Assembly: GCA_003576765.1 (NCBI GenBank)
Contig: QEVP01000008.1
Span: forward strand, 1 to 64,000
Length of the DNA stretch: 64,000 bases
Origin: Pseudomonadota bacterium
GTDB lineage: Bacteria > Pseudomonadota > Alphaproteobacteria > Rhizobiales > Xanthobacteraceae
Direction of reading: 5' to 3'
The notes under the pieces are model-generated. The model was not told the origin of the DNA. It made no database searches and worked only from the letters and a program-made list of their open reading frames with translations. Below, one piece after another: positions 27,101 to 35,560 of the stretch. The number at the start of each line of letters is the position of its first letter. The stretch's first letter is position 1. A program made the position numbers and the translations under genes.

Positions 27101-27734
27101 TGCCGGCGCGCTCGCCGTCGGCAACGCGGAGATGGCTTTCAACATCAAGGACGGGCGGCTGCGCGCCGGCCCGGCGACGCTGAACGGCGAGGGCGCGCAG
27201 GCGATTGTCTCGGGCGGCTACGATATCGCTGCCGATCAGTTCGACATGCGCGCGACGTTGACCTCGACCCGTCACGGCGCCGCGTCGAGCCATCCCGACC
27301 TGACGCTGTTCGTCCACGGCACCCCCGATCGGCCGCAGGTGATGACGGACGTGTCGTCGCTGGCCTCGTGGCTGGCGCTGCGCACTATCGAGCGCGAGAC
27401 GCAACGGCTCGATGCCATCGAACGCGGCGATGCCACGGCGAGGGCGGCCAGGCCGGACACGGTTGCGCCGTCGGCGTCGCCGCCTCCTGCGCCGCCGGTG
27501 CCTCCGTCTCCGCCGCGACCGGCCCCCGAAGCCAGGCCGCCATCAATTACGCCATCCGTGCCGGCATCGCGTCCGGCCGCGACGGCACCGCAGGCCCCGG
27601 TCGTGCCCCCAGTCGCGCCTTTGCCGCCACCGGTGGAGGTTCGTCCCGCGCCCGGCGCCGCCCGCGCCGCGCCCAAAGCCCATCCGCCGGCCAACCCGCC
27701 GCTGGTGCTGACGCCGCAGCCGGCACGTCCGTAA
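24117..27734 (+). CDS. AsmA family protein
   Basis: Large envelope protein of 1205 aa with GTG start and GGAG about 9 nt upstream. One N-terminal membrane helix (about 4-23) precedes the AsmA motif HFIDWNRFRPQFEAAAARVVG. The body is a long repetitive beta-rich structure full of short L-D-L/V-A-L stretches. The AsmA_2 C-terminal domain is at about 860-1090. The last 100 residues are a proline-rich disordered tail. AsmA/TamB-like proteins bridge inner and outer membrane and are thought to move phospholipids. It follows the FAD oxidase by 76 nt without an obvious functional link. Confidence 0.88.
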   Translation: MQTTLLGVAIAFIVALVAALVGPHFIDWNRFRPQFEAAAARVVGVPVRVTGDMRATLLPVPSLRLKAVEVGDQGGGLGRASADALAVEFNLGALMRGEWRATELTVNGMALDFGLDWRGRIAWPAGMGGVDLTTLAIDRLNVTGRIALHDGASRTTLELEDIAFSGDVRSLAGAVRGEGNASIDGVRYPFRISSNPTAGGEGMKLHAVVTSPAQAFGLDLDGTLRFAASRPQFDGALTLERRGGGDKGGLPWRIATRLKADPAAARFEQFEVTYGADTMAAKLSGGGEMRFGAAPQLRVSLDARQIDADRLLRAAPDPGGGAGTGWTTLSALVAGLALPPVPVTVEASAETVTLGGRPVQGVTATLRGDATDWAIDRLAARAPGATDIVIREAVVWPGDGGGFSGGVEIATTDPDAFAAWLRGRSDAAPRIERPLRAAGRLSIDARRLAVEELSADLAGDSFGGRLTLSGLDRDDGLRAEAALSAERLDLDAAGAVLRAAAGGTMPWPREAHLALDIARAVVAGQEVKPVALRLAYGPDAVTLDRLTFGAGSGIAVDGKGAFDRAASTGQVTLDATAPSLASFVALLQSSAPSLAARLAKLSSQRGHVRLKLAATLGKDDARPDHGLLNAALDLDATPLTGRATLTAAPPLAAIGGIDLDALAQTEIGVEARLAAGSASPLMKLVGLDGVAAVGNGAASLEAAMVGTPRKPLRVTGKLSGTGLEASAAGTAEPFAAKPSATLALTLRKADLAPLAGLTSTLPVTGSARIALSDARLTAEAIDALIGGARLTGNLAWGEDAALDGDLGLDRLSIPAVFGYAMGGSTTGDDLARLARLQGARGRVVFRVQRAMLPGGAELHPLSGVIRADGRALTLDALKGGIGGGELTGDLDTRRTDDGMLLSARVSLAGADGAALRYRALKLPAGRAGLQMTLASQGRSAAALAGALSGSGSLAMENARIGGLDPRAFDVALAAGEGKQSVAEEALKAEVAPALAAGALAVGNAEMAFNIKDGRLRAGPATLNGEGAQAIVSGGYDIAADQFDMRATLTSTRHGAASSHPDLTLFVHGTPDRPQVMTDVSSLASWLALRTIERETQRLDAIERGDATARAARPDTVAPSASPPPAPPVPPSPPRPAPEARPPSITPSVPASRPAATAPQAPVVPPVAPLPPPVEVRPAPGAARAAPKAHPPANPPLVLTPQPARP

Positions 27735-27737
27735 CGC

Positions 27738-28073
27738 TTAGGCCAGCGCCTCTTGCGGAGCGGAGGCTTGCGCGGCGCGCTGCTGCCGGCTGCCGATCAG
27801 GAGATGGGTGATGGCGCGCGAGCGGAAGTGATCGAGCACATACAGCCGGATCGCGGAGGACAGGTTCGCGGTATCGCGGCCGGTATGAATCCGCGCAATC
27901 AGCACCGACAGGCTGATGCCCTGGCGCAGCGCGATTTCCTTGAGGCCGTCCCAGAACGCATCCTCCAGGCTGACGCTGGTTTTGTGCCCGTCGATGATCA
28001 CCGAGCGCTTGACGACTGCAAACGTTCTTTCGCGGTTCGCCGCGACGGCGGGGACGGCATACGGCGTATCCAT
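27738..28073 (-). CDS. Ribbon-helix-helix domain protein (RHH_4), paralogue 1
   Basis: Protein of 111 aa. About residues 20-90 form the RHH_4 domain: VKRSVIIDGHKTSVSLEDAF for the strand, then WDGLKEIALRQGISLSVLI and the closing LSSAIRLYVLDHFRS. RHH proteins bind DNA as dimers and often act as repressors or antitoxins; the RHH_4 subfamily is uncharacterised. The start at 28073 adds a short N-terminal extension (MDTPYAVPAVAANRERTF) that its neighbour lacks. It lies 177 nt beyond a closely related copy, evidently a tandem duplication. Confidence 0.82.
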   Translation of the reverse strand: MDTPYAVPAVAANRERTFAVVKRSVIIDGHKTSVSLEDAFWDGLKEIALRQGISLSVLIARIHTGRDTANLSSAIRLYVLDHFRSRAITHLLIGSRQQRAAQASAPQEALA

Positions 28074-28249
28074 GCGGCGTGTTCCTCTTCTCGGGGTTGG
28101 AGCGAGGAACAGTCTACCGTGACGCGCAGGATGCCGCTATTCGGGCAAAACCGCATGCGCGCCGGCCAGAGCTGGCGCGCCGGGTATCGTATTTGTACGC
28201 TATCGATTTGGCTGGCGGCGCCGCGTGCGGGCCAATACGGCCTTGCGGC

Positions 28250-28522
28250 TCACAATGGCGGGCTGGCGGAGAGCTGCGCCGGCATCTGCATCGGCTGCGC
28301 ATGTGTTGCGCGCGAGCGGAAGTGATCGAGCACATATAGCCGGATGGCGGACGACAGGTTGCCCTGCTGGCGGTTGTTGTCGATCTCGCCGACCAGTTCC
28401 GACAAGGTCATGCCGCGCGCGCTGGAAATTTCCTTCATCCCGGTCCAGAAGGCTTCCTCCAGACTGACGCTGGTCTTGTGACCGGCGACGACGATCGAAC
28501 GTTTGACGACCGGAGACTTCAT
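28250..28522 (-). CDS. Ribbon-helix-helix domain protein (RHH_4), paralogue 2
   Basis: Protein of 90 aa: VKRSIVVAGHKTSVSLEEAF, WTGMKEISSARGMTLSELV and NLSSAIRLYVLDHFRSR, the same domain as the copy at 27738. The DNA around the LYVLDHFRSR motif is nearly identical in both copies, which supports a fairly recent duplication or conversion. Its ATG overlaps the stop of the DUF4169 gene (ATGA), so the two are translationally coupled. It likely binds DNA as a dimer; target unknown. Confidence 0.85.
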   Translation of the reverse strand: MKSPVVKRSIVVAGHKTSVSLEEAFWTGMKEISSARGMTLSELVGEIDNNRQQGNLSSAIRLYVLDHFRSRATHAQPMQMPAQLSASPPL

Positions 28523-28707
28523 TGCGTCACTCCTTCGTCAAGGCGATGCTGATCGAGCATCGCGGCGGCGCGTTCGGTGCGCTCGCGCTCGAGCAGGCGC
28601 TCGGTCTTGCTGCGGCCGGAACGCATCCTGTTGGCATCCGCCTGCTGGGCGGATTGTTCGCGCGCGATCCGTTTGCGCACGCGGTTGAGATTGACGAGAT
28701 CACCCAT
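28519..28707 (-). CDS. DUF4169 family small protein
   Basis: Protein of 62 aa beginning MGDLVNLNRVRKRIAREQSA, then RMRSGRSKTERLLERERTER, a highly charged helical protein typical of DUF4169. It lies downstream of fumC and is coupled to the RHH gene, a group often found together in Rhizobiales (from memory). Basic N-terminal residues suggest nucleic acid or ribosome contact, but no function is known. Confidence 0.85.
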   Translation of the reverse strand: MGDLVNLNRVRKRIAREQSAQQADANRMRSGRSKTERLLERERTERAAAMLDQHRLDEGVTQ

Positions 28708-28846
28708 GATAGTTTTCCCACCTCCCTGAGGAACGAACGGTGCCGTTCCTCAGCTTGAAGCCTGAACCGCGGCGTGTGATGTCTTGTGCATCATCGGCCG
28801 CCGCAGTTTCATCCTACCTTAGCGTGACGGACCGGGTTTCTCATAC

Positions 28847-30277
28847 TCACAATGGGTGCGTCATCATGTCCGGTCTTACCAGCCGGTCGAACTCGGCTGC
28901 CGTGACGAAGCCGAGTCGCACCGCTTCTTCCTTCAGCGTTGTGCCGCGTGCATGCGCGGTTTTTGCAACCTTGGCGGCGTTGTCGTAGCCGATGGTCGGC
29001 GCCAGCGCCGTGACCAGCATCAGCGATCGCTGCATCAGATCGCGAATCCGCGGCTCGTTGGCACGGATGCCGTCGATGCAGTTCACCGTGAACGAGCGCG
29101 ATGCGTCGGCCATCAACCGGATCGAGTTGAGCATGGCGTGCGCCATCACCGGCTTGTAGACGTTGAGTTCGAAATGTCCCTGGCTGCCGGCGACGGTGAT
29201 GGTGGTGTGGTTGCCGAACACCTGACAGCACACCATGGTCATCGCTTCGCACTGCGTCGGATTGACCTTGCCCGGCATGATCGAGGAGCCCGGCTCGTTC
29301 TCCGGCAGAATGAGTTCGCCCAACCCGGAGCGCGGCCCCGAGCCGAGCAGGCGGATATCGTTGGCGATCTTGAACAGCGCGGTGGCGGCGGCGTTGATCG
29401 CGCCGTGCACCGAGACGTAGGCGTCGTTGGCGGCGAGCGCCTCGAACTTGTTGGGCGCGGTGACGAACGGCAGCCCGGTGATGGCGGCGGCGTGCTTTGC
29501 AAACAGCTTTGCGAATTTCGGCTTGCTGTTGAGGCCGGTGCCGACCGCGGTGCCGCCCTGCGCAAGCGGATAGAGTTCGCGCACGGCGATCTTGAGCCGG
29601 CTGACGCTGCTTGCGACCTGCGCGGCGTAGCCGGAGAATTCCTGCCCGAGCGTCAGGGGCGTGGCGTCCTGCGTATGGGTGCGGCCGATCTTCACGATCT
29701 TGCCGAACGCCTTCTCCTTCTTGCGCAGCGCCGCGTGCAGGTCTTCCAGCGCCGGGATCAGGTCGGCGACGATCTGCTGTGCGGCGGCGATGTGCATCGC
29801 GGTGGGGAAGGAGTCGTTCGACGACTGGCTCATGTTGACGTGATCGTTGGGATGCACCGGCGCCTTGGCGCCGAGTTTGCCGCCGAGCAGTTCGTTGGCG
29901 CGGTTGGCGATCACCTCGTTGAGGTTCATGTTGCTCTGGGTGCCGGAGCCGGTCTGCCACACCACCAGCGGAAAATGCTCGTCGAGGCCGCCTGCGATCA
30001 CCTCGCGCGCGGCGCGGCTGATGGCGCGGGCGCGGCGCTGATCAAGCAGGCCGAGGTCTTGATTGGTTTGCGCGGCGGCGAGCTTGACCACCGCCAGAGC
30101 ATGCACGATCGCGAGCGGCATGCGGTCGGTGCCGATACGGAAATTCTGCCGCGAGCGTTCGGTCTGCGCGCCCCAGTAGCGCTCGGACGGGACCGCGATC
30201 GGGCCGAACGTATCGGTCTCGATGCGGGTTGCGCTGGAATTGCGTTCAGCCTTGGTGGTCGCCGCTCGTTTTGCCAT
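28847..30277 (-). CDS. fumC: Class II fumarate hydratase
   Basis: Protein of 476 aa catalysing reversible hydration of fumarate to malate in the TCA cycle. Family features: [19 protein letters not shown] at the start, [20 protein letters not shown], the catalytic [10 protein letters not shown] histidine region, and the lyase signature [16 protein letters not shown] with the catalytic Ser loop. Oxygen-stable, homotetrameric and iron-free, unlike class I. GAGGAC lies 4 nt before ATG 30277. It is followed by DUF4169 and the RHH genes and preceded by sspB on the same strand... that is, sspB lies upstream at 30370-30879. Confidence 0.96.
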   Translation of the reverse strand: MAKRAATTKAERNSSATRIETDTFGPIAVPSERYWGAQTERSRQNFRIGTDRMPLAIVHALAVVKLAAAQTNQDLGLLDQRRARAISRAAREVIAGGLDEHFPLVVWQTGSGTQSNMNLNEVIANRANELLGGKLGAKAPVHPNDHVNMSQSSNDSFPTAMHIAAAQQIVADLIPALEDLHAALRKKEKAFGKIVKIGRTHTQDATPLTLGQEFSGYAAQVASSVSRLKIAVRELYPLAQGGTAVGTGLNSKPKFAKLFAKHAAAITGLPFVTAPNKFEALAANDAYVSVHGAINAAATALFKIANDIRLLGSGPRSGLGELILPENEPGSSIMPGKVNPTQCEAMTMVCCQVFGNHTTITVAGSQGHFELNVYKPVMAHAMLNSIRLMADASRSFTVNCIDGIRANEPRIRDLMQRSLMLVTALAPTIGYDNAAKVAKTAHARGTTLKEEAVRLGFVTAAEFDRLVRPDMMTHPL

Positions 30278-30369
30278 GATGTCCTCTTCGATTGAGACGC
30301 GCGCAGGGGCTTCGCCCGGCCACGCCCGCCTGCGTGTCATGCGCAAATCAGCCCGGCTTGTAAATTTGA

Positions 30370-30879
30370 TTACTTCTTGCGGAAGCGGTCGAGCCGGACC
30401 ACCTCGGCGCCGCCCGAGCCGTTGGCCGGCGGCTCGTCCGTGGTCGTCTCGTCGCTCTCCGTCGCCGCCGTAGCGGGTGCCGGCGCGGCCGGCATCTCGG
30501 TGGCGGCCTCGGCCGTGGCGTTTTCGCTCGCCTCGAACTGCAGCCCGAACTGCACCGACGGATCGAAGAAACTCTTGATCGCCGTGAACGGCACCACCAG
30601 CCGCTCCGGCACGCCGCGGAACGACAGCCCGACCTCGAAGCGGTCCGGCGTCACCACCAGGTCCCAGAACTGATGCTGGAGGATGATGGTCATCTCCTGC
30701 GGATGCTGGGCCTTGAGCTGCGGTGACAGTTTGACGCCTTCGGCATCGGTCAGGAACGTGATGTAGAAATGATGCTCACCGGGCAGGCCGCGTTCGGCGG
30801 TGTCCGTCAGCACTTGCCGCAGCACGCCACGCAGCGCCTCGCGCGCCAGCACGTCATATCGGATGAGGTCGGTCGCCAT
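30370..30879 (-). CDS. sspB: SspB-type ClpXP adaptor (alpha-proteobacterial)
   Basis: Protein of 169 aa. About residues 1-115 form the SspB fold: [59 protein letters not shown]. It binds the SsrA degradation tag. A low-complexity Ala/Pro/Glu linker (about 118-158) ends in [10 protein letters not shown], the tail that docks on the ClpX N-domain. It delivers tagged, incompletely made proteins to ClpXP. The ssrA gene lies only about 180 nt upstream on the same strand, a direct functional pairing. Start 30879 (MATDLIRYD) is chosen over an upstream ATG. Confidence 0.93.
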   Translation of the reverse strand: MATDLIRYDVLAREALRGVLRQVLTDTAERGLPGEHHFYITFLTDAEGVKLSPQLKAQHPQEMTIILQHQFWDLVVTPDRFEVGLSFRGVPERLVVPFTAIKSFFDPSVQFGLQFEASENATAEAATEMPAAPAPATAATESDETTTDEPPANGSGGAEVVRLDRFRKK

Positions 30880-31014
30880 CGTCGGTTCCGTCGTGCTTCG
30901 CGGCGTGCCGCTTTCGATTCGCAAAGGCAAGCCGCAGTTTACTGCGCCGCCGCCGGAGCGTCAGCCACGGTGCGGCACAATTGCGGAGAAATTTTTGTCG
31001 GCAATCGACTTTAT

Positions 31015-31056
31015 CGAAAAGGGAAGAAGTGGAGGCTTCTGTTGCCAGGTGCCTCC
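31015..31056 (-). terminator. Likely ssrA terminator
   Basis: On the minus strand GGAGGC (31056-31051) pairs with GCCTCC (31036-31031), followed by a pyrimidine/T-rich run CTTCTTCCCTTTTCG. It lies just after the tmRNA coding piece and before sspB. Confidence 0.5.
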
Positions 31057-31057
31057 G

Positions 31058-31378
31058 AACCCCGCCTGACGGAGCTTAACCCGTCAGGGCTTTAAGATGG
31101 TCTTTCAAACTGCGTTACGCAGCCTGAGCAACCGGAGCATAGTTGTCGTTGGCAACTATTGCATGGCCCGATGTCGGCGGAACCATACCGGACAAAAACA
31201 CGCCTTTTACGCCCTCGTCGATCCTGTTTCGCCCCCGCCGAAACCCGCGCGACCCGATGGTCCGTGGGCTTTGGTGGAGGCGCCGGGTGCTGCCCCCGGG
31301 TCCGAATGGTTTATTACGACGGTCATTTATTGTCATAGCCGGCAAGCCGGCAGGCTCAATATAGGCGCGGACTGCGCC
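31058..31378 (-). ncRNA. ssrA: tmRNA, circularly permuted two-piece type
   Basis: Transcribed on the minus strand. The acceptor piece comes first (about 31378-31272) and ends ...GGCGCCTCCACCA with an encoded CCA; a TTCGGACC T-loop precedes it. An intervening segment of about 35 nt (31271-31237) is removed. The coding piece starts at 31236 with GGGGGCGAAACAGGATCG, whose first seven bases pair with CGCCTCC of the acceptor end. The tag frame is 31153-31115, GCC AAC GAC ... GCG TAA, encoding ANDNYAPVAQAA, an alphaproteobacterial tag. tmRNA with SmpB rescues stalled ribosomes and tags the product for ClpXP. The 5' and 3' outer ends are approximate. Confidence 0.93.
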
Positions 31379-31509
31379 GGAAAAAAGGGGAGCCGCGCGA
31401 CATTTGCCGGCCCTCGTCGGCACCCTATCTGGGGACGAAGGGCGGCCGCCATGGACGCCGGCCGGACCAAGCCGCTACAACACGCCGACCAGAATCTGCC
31501 GGGCGAGCC

Positions 31510-32304
31510 ATGCGCCAGTATCAAGACCTTCTCCGCCGCATCCTCAACGAGGGCGCCGACAAGGGCGACCGCACCGGCACCGGTACGCGCTCGGTGTTCG
31601 GCCACCAGATGCGGTTCGATCTGGCGGCCGGCTTTCCGATGCTGACCACCAAGAAACTGCCGCTGAAGTCGATCGTCCATGAGCTTTTATGGTTCCTCAA
31701 GGGCGACACCAACATCAGATATCTGCACGACCACAACGTCACCATCTGGGATGAATGGGCCGACGAGAACGGCGATCTCGGTCCGGTCTACGGCAAGCAG
31801 TGGCGTTCATGGGCGGCGCCCGACGGCACCAGCATCGACCAGATCGCCAATGTCGTGGCCGCGATCCGCCGCAACCCGGATTCGCGGCGGCTGATCGTCT
31901 CGGCGTGGAATCCGGCCGACGTGGACAGCATGGCGCTGCCGCCGTGCCACTGCCTGTTCCAATTTTATGTCGCGGGTGGTCGGCTGTCGTGCCAGCTCTA
32001 CCAGCGCTCGGCCGACGTCTTTCTCGGCGTGCCGTTCAACATCGCCTCCTACGCGCTCTTGACGATGATGATGGCGCAGGTGACGAATCTCGCCCCCGGC
32101 GAGTTCGTCCACACGCTGGGCGATGCGCATCTTTACGCCAACCACCTCGAACAGGCGCGCCTGCAGTTGACGCGCGCGCCGCGCCCCTTGCCGGTGATGC
32201 GCCTCAACCCGGCGGTGACCGACATCTTCGCCTTCGCTTACGAGGATTTTGCGCTTGAGGGCTATGACCCGCACCCGCACATCAAGGCCGAGGTCGCGGT
32301 ATGA
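31510..32304 (+). CDS. thyA: Thymidylate synthase
   Basis: Protein of 264 aa, the same length as E. coli ThyA. It methylates dUMP to dTMP using 5,10-methylenetetrahydrofolate and releases dihydrofolate. Seen: [12 protein letters not shown] (20-31) phosphate loop, WRSWAAPDG, the catalytic Cys146 in [32 protein letters not shown] and [10 protein letters not shown]. The last bases overlap the folA start (ATGA), so the product dihydrofolate is handled by a coupled gene. Divergent from ssrA, with promoters in 31379-31509. Confidence 0.97.
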   Translation: MRQYQDLLRRILNEGADKGDRTGTGTRSVFGHQMRFDLAAGFPMLTTKKLPLKSIVHELLWFLKGDTNIRYLHDHNVTIWDEWADENGDLGPVYGKQWRSWAAPDGTSIDQIANVVAAIRRNPDSRRLIVSAWNPADVDSMALPPCHCLFQFYVAGGRLSCQLYQRSADVFLGVPFNIASYALLTMMMAQVTNLAPGEFVHTLGDAHLYANHLEQARLQLTRAPRPLPVMRLNPAVTDIFAFAYEDFALEGYDPHPHIKAEVAV

Positions 32305-32828
32305 CGGCCAGTGGAAGCGGACCGGACATCGTGTTCGTAGTTGCCGTTGCCGACAACGGCGTCATCGGCCGCGACGGGGGAATGCCGTGGCGGCTCAAAT
32401 CCGATCTCCAGCGCTTCAAGCGGCTGACCATCGGCAAGCCGGTGGTGATGGGCCGCAAGACGTTTGCTTCGATCGGCCGGCCGCTGCCCGGCCGTACCAA
32501 CATCGTGGTGACGCGCGATGCCGCCTTCGCCGTACCCGGCGTGGTGGCGGCACCGACGCTCGATGCGGCGCTTTCGGTGGCGCGCGGCGATGCGCTGCGA
32601 CGTTTCGTCACCGAGATCGCGGTGATCGGCGGCGCCGACACCTTTGCGCAGCTCTGGGACCGCGCGGCGCGGCTGGACATCACCGAGGTGCATGCGAGCC
32701 CCGAGGGCGACACCCGCCTGCCGCCGATCGATCGTGCCGTGTGGCAGGAAACCGCGCGCGAGCGCCATGCGGCCGGCCCTGACAACAGCGCCGACGTCTC
32801 CTATGTAACCTACCGGCGCCGCGCCTGA
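32301..32828 (+). CDS. folA: Dihydrofolate reductase
   Basis: Protein of 175 aa that reduces the dihydrofolate released by ThyA back to tetrahydrofolate with NADPH. Seen: [20 protein letters not shown] (N-terminal strand and Met20-type loop), the active-site Asp region [38 protein letters not shown], and [14 protein letters not shown] near the C-terminal half. Its ATG overlaps the thyA TGA. Motifs are complete, so it should be active and trimethoprim-sensitive unless residues differ. Confidence 0.95.
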   Translation: MTASGSGPDIVFVVAVADNGVIGRDGGMPWRLKSDLQRFKRLTIGKPVVMGRKTFASIGRPLPGRTNIVVTRDAAFAVPGVVAAPTLDAALSVARGDALRRFVTEIAVIGGADTFAQLWDRAARLDITEVHASPEGDTRLPPIDRAVWQETARERHAAGPDNSADVSYVTYRRRA

Positions 32829-32988
32829 CGTGCTGCCCGGCCTTGACAAATTGCCGCTCCGGTTGGCGCTGTTGCAGCGCAATGGCGCGTTGTATCGGCT
32901 TGCCGCGTCCCCTATAAAGCCGACCGGATGATCGCCAGCCGGGCGCCGCGGTCGCGTGGGCGCGCGCTTTGCGCGAAGGAGATGATGG

Positions 32989-34134
32989 ATGCCGTGGAAA
33001 AATCAGGGTGGCGGCCCGTGGGGTTCCGGCCCGCGAGGCCCATGGGGGTCCGGCCCGCAATCGTCGGGACCGCGCCCGCCCGATCTCGAGGACCTGCTGC
33101 GCCGCGGTCAGGACCGCCTGCAATCGCTGCTGCCGGGCGGCCACATGAGCACCATGGGGGTCCTGCTGCTGATCGTCGGCGCGCTGGCGATCTGGGGCCT
33201 GTCCGGGTTCTTCCGCGTGCAGTCCGAAGAGCTCGGCGTGGTGCTGCGCTTCGGCAAGCATGTGCGCACCGTGCAGCCCGGCCTTAACTACCATCTGCCC
33301 TATCCGATCGAGACCGTGCTGCTGCCCAAGGCACTGCGCGTCTCCACCATCAGTATCGGCACCACCACGGTGACGGACGCGGCGCGGCGCGGCCGTGCCA
33401 CCCGCAGCGTGCCTGAGGAAAGCCTGATGCTGACCGGCGACGAGAACATCGTCGATGTCGATTTCGCCGTGTTGTGGCGCATCAAGCCCGATGGCGTCGG
33501 CGACTTCCTCTTCAACATCCAGAACGCCGAAGGCACCGTGAAGGCGGTGGCGGAAAGCGCCATGCGCGACGTCATCGGCCGCAGCGAGATTCAGCCGATC
33601 CTGACCGGCGCGCGCACCACCACCGAGAACGCCGTGCAGGAGATGATGCAGAAGATCCTCGACGGCTACGGCGCCGGCATCTTGGTGCAGCAGGTGCAAT
33701 TGCAGAAGGTCGATCCGCCGCAGCAGGTGATCGACGCTTTCCGCGACGTGCAGGCGGCCCGCGCCGACCTCGAGCGCTTGCAGAACGAGGCACAGACCTA
33801 CGCCAATCGCGTCATTCCCGACGCGCGCGGCCGCGCCGCGCAGATCATCCAGAACGCGGAAGGCTACAAGGAGCAGGCCGTCGCCGAGGCCAAGGGCCAG
33901 AGCGCGCGCTTCCTCAAGGTCTATGAGGAATACAGGAAGGCGCCCGACGTCACGCGGCAGCGCATCTATCTCGAAACCATGGAGAAGGTGCTGGCCGGTG
34001 CCGACAAGTTGGTAACTGACGGCAACGGTGCCCAGAGCGTGGTGCCCTACCTGCCGCTCAACGAGCTGACGTCGCGCCGTGCGCCGTCGGCTGGGGCCGG
34101 CGCGTCCCAGACCCAGAGCGGAGGCAACCGATGA
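32989..34134 (+). CDS. hflK: FtsH protease regulator HflK
   Basis: Protein of 381 aa with AGGAG before the ATG. A glycine/proline-rich cytoplasmic start (MPWKNQGGGPWGSGP) is followed by one membrane helix (about 54-74, MGVLLLIVGALAIWGLSGFF). The SPFH/band-7 domain follows: SEELGVVLRFGKHVRTVQPGLNYHLPYPIE, then VDFAVLWRIKPDG, and a coiled-coil part (about 255-330). With HflC it forms a large periplasmic cage around FtsH and modulates membrane protein degradation. The stop overlaps the hflC ATG (ATGA). Confidence 0.95.
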   Translation: MPWKNQGGGPWGSGPRGPWGSGPQSSGPRPPDLEDLLRRGQDRLQSLLPGGHMSTMGVLLLIVGALAIWGLSGFFRVQSEELGVVLRFGKHVRTVQPGLNYHLPYPIETVLLPKALRVSTISIGTTTVTDAARRGRATRSVPEESLMLTGDENIVDVDFAVLWRIKPDGVGDFLFNIQNAEGTVKAVAESAMRDVIGRSEIQPILTGARTTTENAVQEMMQKILDGYGAGILVQQVQLQKVDPPQQVIDAFRDVQAARADLERLQNEAQTYANRVIPDARGRAAQIIQNAEGYKEQAVAEAKGQSARFLKVYEEYRKAPDVTRQRIYLETMEKVLAGADKLVTDGNGAQSVVPYLPLNELTSRRAPSAGAGASQTQSGGNR

Positions 34135-35030
34135 AGGCGGGAATTTCTGGCGTCGTCGCGCTGCTCGTCCTGCTCGTCATAGTCGTGGTCGGCTATTCCT
34201 CGCTATTCTCCGTAAGGGAGACCGAGCAGGTGCTGCTGGTGCGGCTCGGCGAGCCGGTGCGCGTCGTCACCGAGCCGGGGCTGCATTTCAAGGCGCCGTT
34301 CATCGATAGCGTGATCTCGATCGACAAGCGCATCCTCGACCTCGAGAACCCGGCGCAGGAGGTGATCGCCTCCGACCAGAAGCGGCTGGTGGTCGATGCC
34401 TTCGCGCGCTACCGCATCAAGGATGCACTGCGCTTCTATCAGAGCATCGGCACTGTGCAGGCCGCCAATATCCAGCTCGGCACCCTGCTCAACGCCGCGT
34501 TGCGCCGCGTGCTCGGCGAGGCAAGCTTCATCCAGGTGGTGCGCGACGAGCGCGATACGCTGATGGCTCGTATCCGCAGCCAGCTCGACCGCGAGGCGCA
34601 AGGCTACGGCATCTCGGTGATCGACGTGCGCATTCGCCGCGCCGACCTGCCCGAGCAGAACAGTCAGGCGGTCTATCAGCGCATGCAGACGGAGCGCCAG
34701 CGCGAGGCGGCCGAGTTCCGCGCCCAGGGCGGCCAGAAGGCGCAGGAAATCCGCTCGCGCGCCGACCGCGAGGCGACCGTCATCGTCGCCGATGCCAACT
34801 CGCAGGGCGAGCAGATCCGCGGCGAGGGCGACGGCGAGCGCAACCGGCTGTTCGCCGAAGCCTATGGCAAGGATCCGGAGTTCTTCAATTTCTACCGCTC
34901 GATGACGGCCTACGAGACCGGTCTGAAGAACAGCGACACCCGCTTCCTGCTAGATTCGCACTCGACCTTCTTCAAGTTCTTCAACCCCTCGGCGGCGCCG
35001 GCCAACCCCGCCGGCGCGGCGGCGCGCTGA
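34131..35030 (+). CDS. hflC: FtsH protease regulator HflC
   Basis: Protein of 299 aa, partner of HflK. N-terminal membrane anchor at about 5-23 (GVVALLVLLVIVVVGYSSLF). SPFH domain: ETEQVLLVRLGEPVRVVTEPGLHFKAPF, QKRLVVDAFARYRIKDAL, YGISVIDVRIRRADLPEQNSQAVYQRM. A helical part contains REATVIVADANSQGEQIRGEGD. The C-terminal YRSMTAYETGLKNSDTRFLLD and FFKFFNP are typical HflC. It starts within the hflK stop codon, so the two subunits are made in a fixed ratio. Confidence 0.95.
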   Translation: MKAGISGVVALLVLLVIVVVGYSSLFSVRETEQVLLVRLGEPVRVVTEPGLHFKAPFIDSVISIDKRILDLENPAQEVIASDQKRLVVDAFARYRIKDALRFYQSIGTVQAANIQLGTLLNAALRRVLGEASFIQVVRDERDTLMARIRSQLDREAQGYGISVIDVRIRRADLPEQNSQAVYQRMQTERQREAAEFRAQGGQKAQEIRSRADREATVIVADANSQGEQIRGEGDGERNRLFAEAYGKDPEFFNFYRSMTAYETGLKNSDTRFLLDSHSTFFKFFNPSAAPANPAGAAAR

Positions 35031-35176
35031 TCGCGCCGTCTACCGGCCAGCCCGCCGTCTCCCGCCCGCGCGCCTCGCAGGCTCGCGGGGCCCTCGCGGC
35101 GGCATTGACACGGCCGCGCGGAGACGCTTTCAAGGCAGGAGCGCGCTGAAGGAAGCGCAAGGGGAAGCGGAATCTG

Positions 35177-35377
35177 ATGGGGACAATAGCGTTCAACGAC
35201 CTCCTCGTCGGCATCGGGTTCCTGTTGGTGATCGAAGGGCTGTTGTTCGCAGCGCTCCCCGCCTTCATGCGCAGCGCGATGGCCAGTGTGCAGGTCACGC
35301 CCGATCACGTCCTACGGGCGGTCGGGCTCGTGTCCGCGGTGGTCGGCCTCATTGTGATCTGGCTCGTCAGGCAGTAA
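35177..35377 (+). CDS. DUF2065 small membrane protein
   Basis: Protein of 66 aa with two hydrophobic helices (DLLVGIGFLLVIEGLLFAAL and VGLVSAVVGLIVIWLVR) separated by a conserved-looking PAFMRSAMASVQVTPDHVLR loop. It matches DUF2065, which commonly sits between hflC and degP in Rhizobiales. Function is unknown; its place suggests a role in envelope protein quality control. GGGGAAGCGG precedes the ATG. Confidence 0.88.
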   Translation: MGTIAFNDLLVGIGFLLVIEGLLFAALPAFMRSAMASVQVTPDHVLRAVGLVSAVVGLIVIWLVRQ

Positions 35378-35560
35378 AAAAGCGAAGCGGAAGGGCCCGA
35401 CGGCAGAAACGTCTTCGTGAGGACGCCTGCCGGTTTTTCGCCGCAATCCGCGCCGTTGATGCGGGCGGCTCGAGCCGTTCCGCCGCGCCGCGCAGGATTT
35501 AGCCACGAGCAGCCCGCTCGTTCCGTTTCAAGGGATATCGTGCCAGGAGACCCCCGACCC

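Noticed and set aside
31115..31423. 102-codon minus-strand protein gene ending in VANDNYAPVAQAA
   Set aside because: The frame is the tmRNA tag frame read backwards through structural RNA. Only the 12-codon tag is translated, so it is annotated as ssrA.
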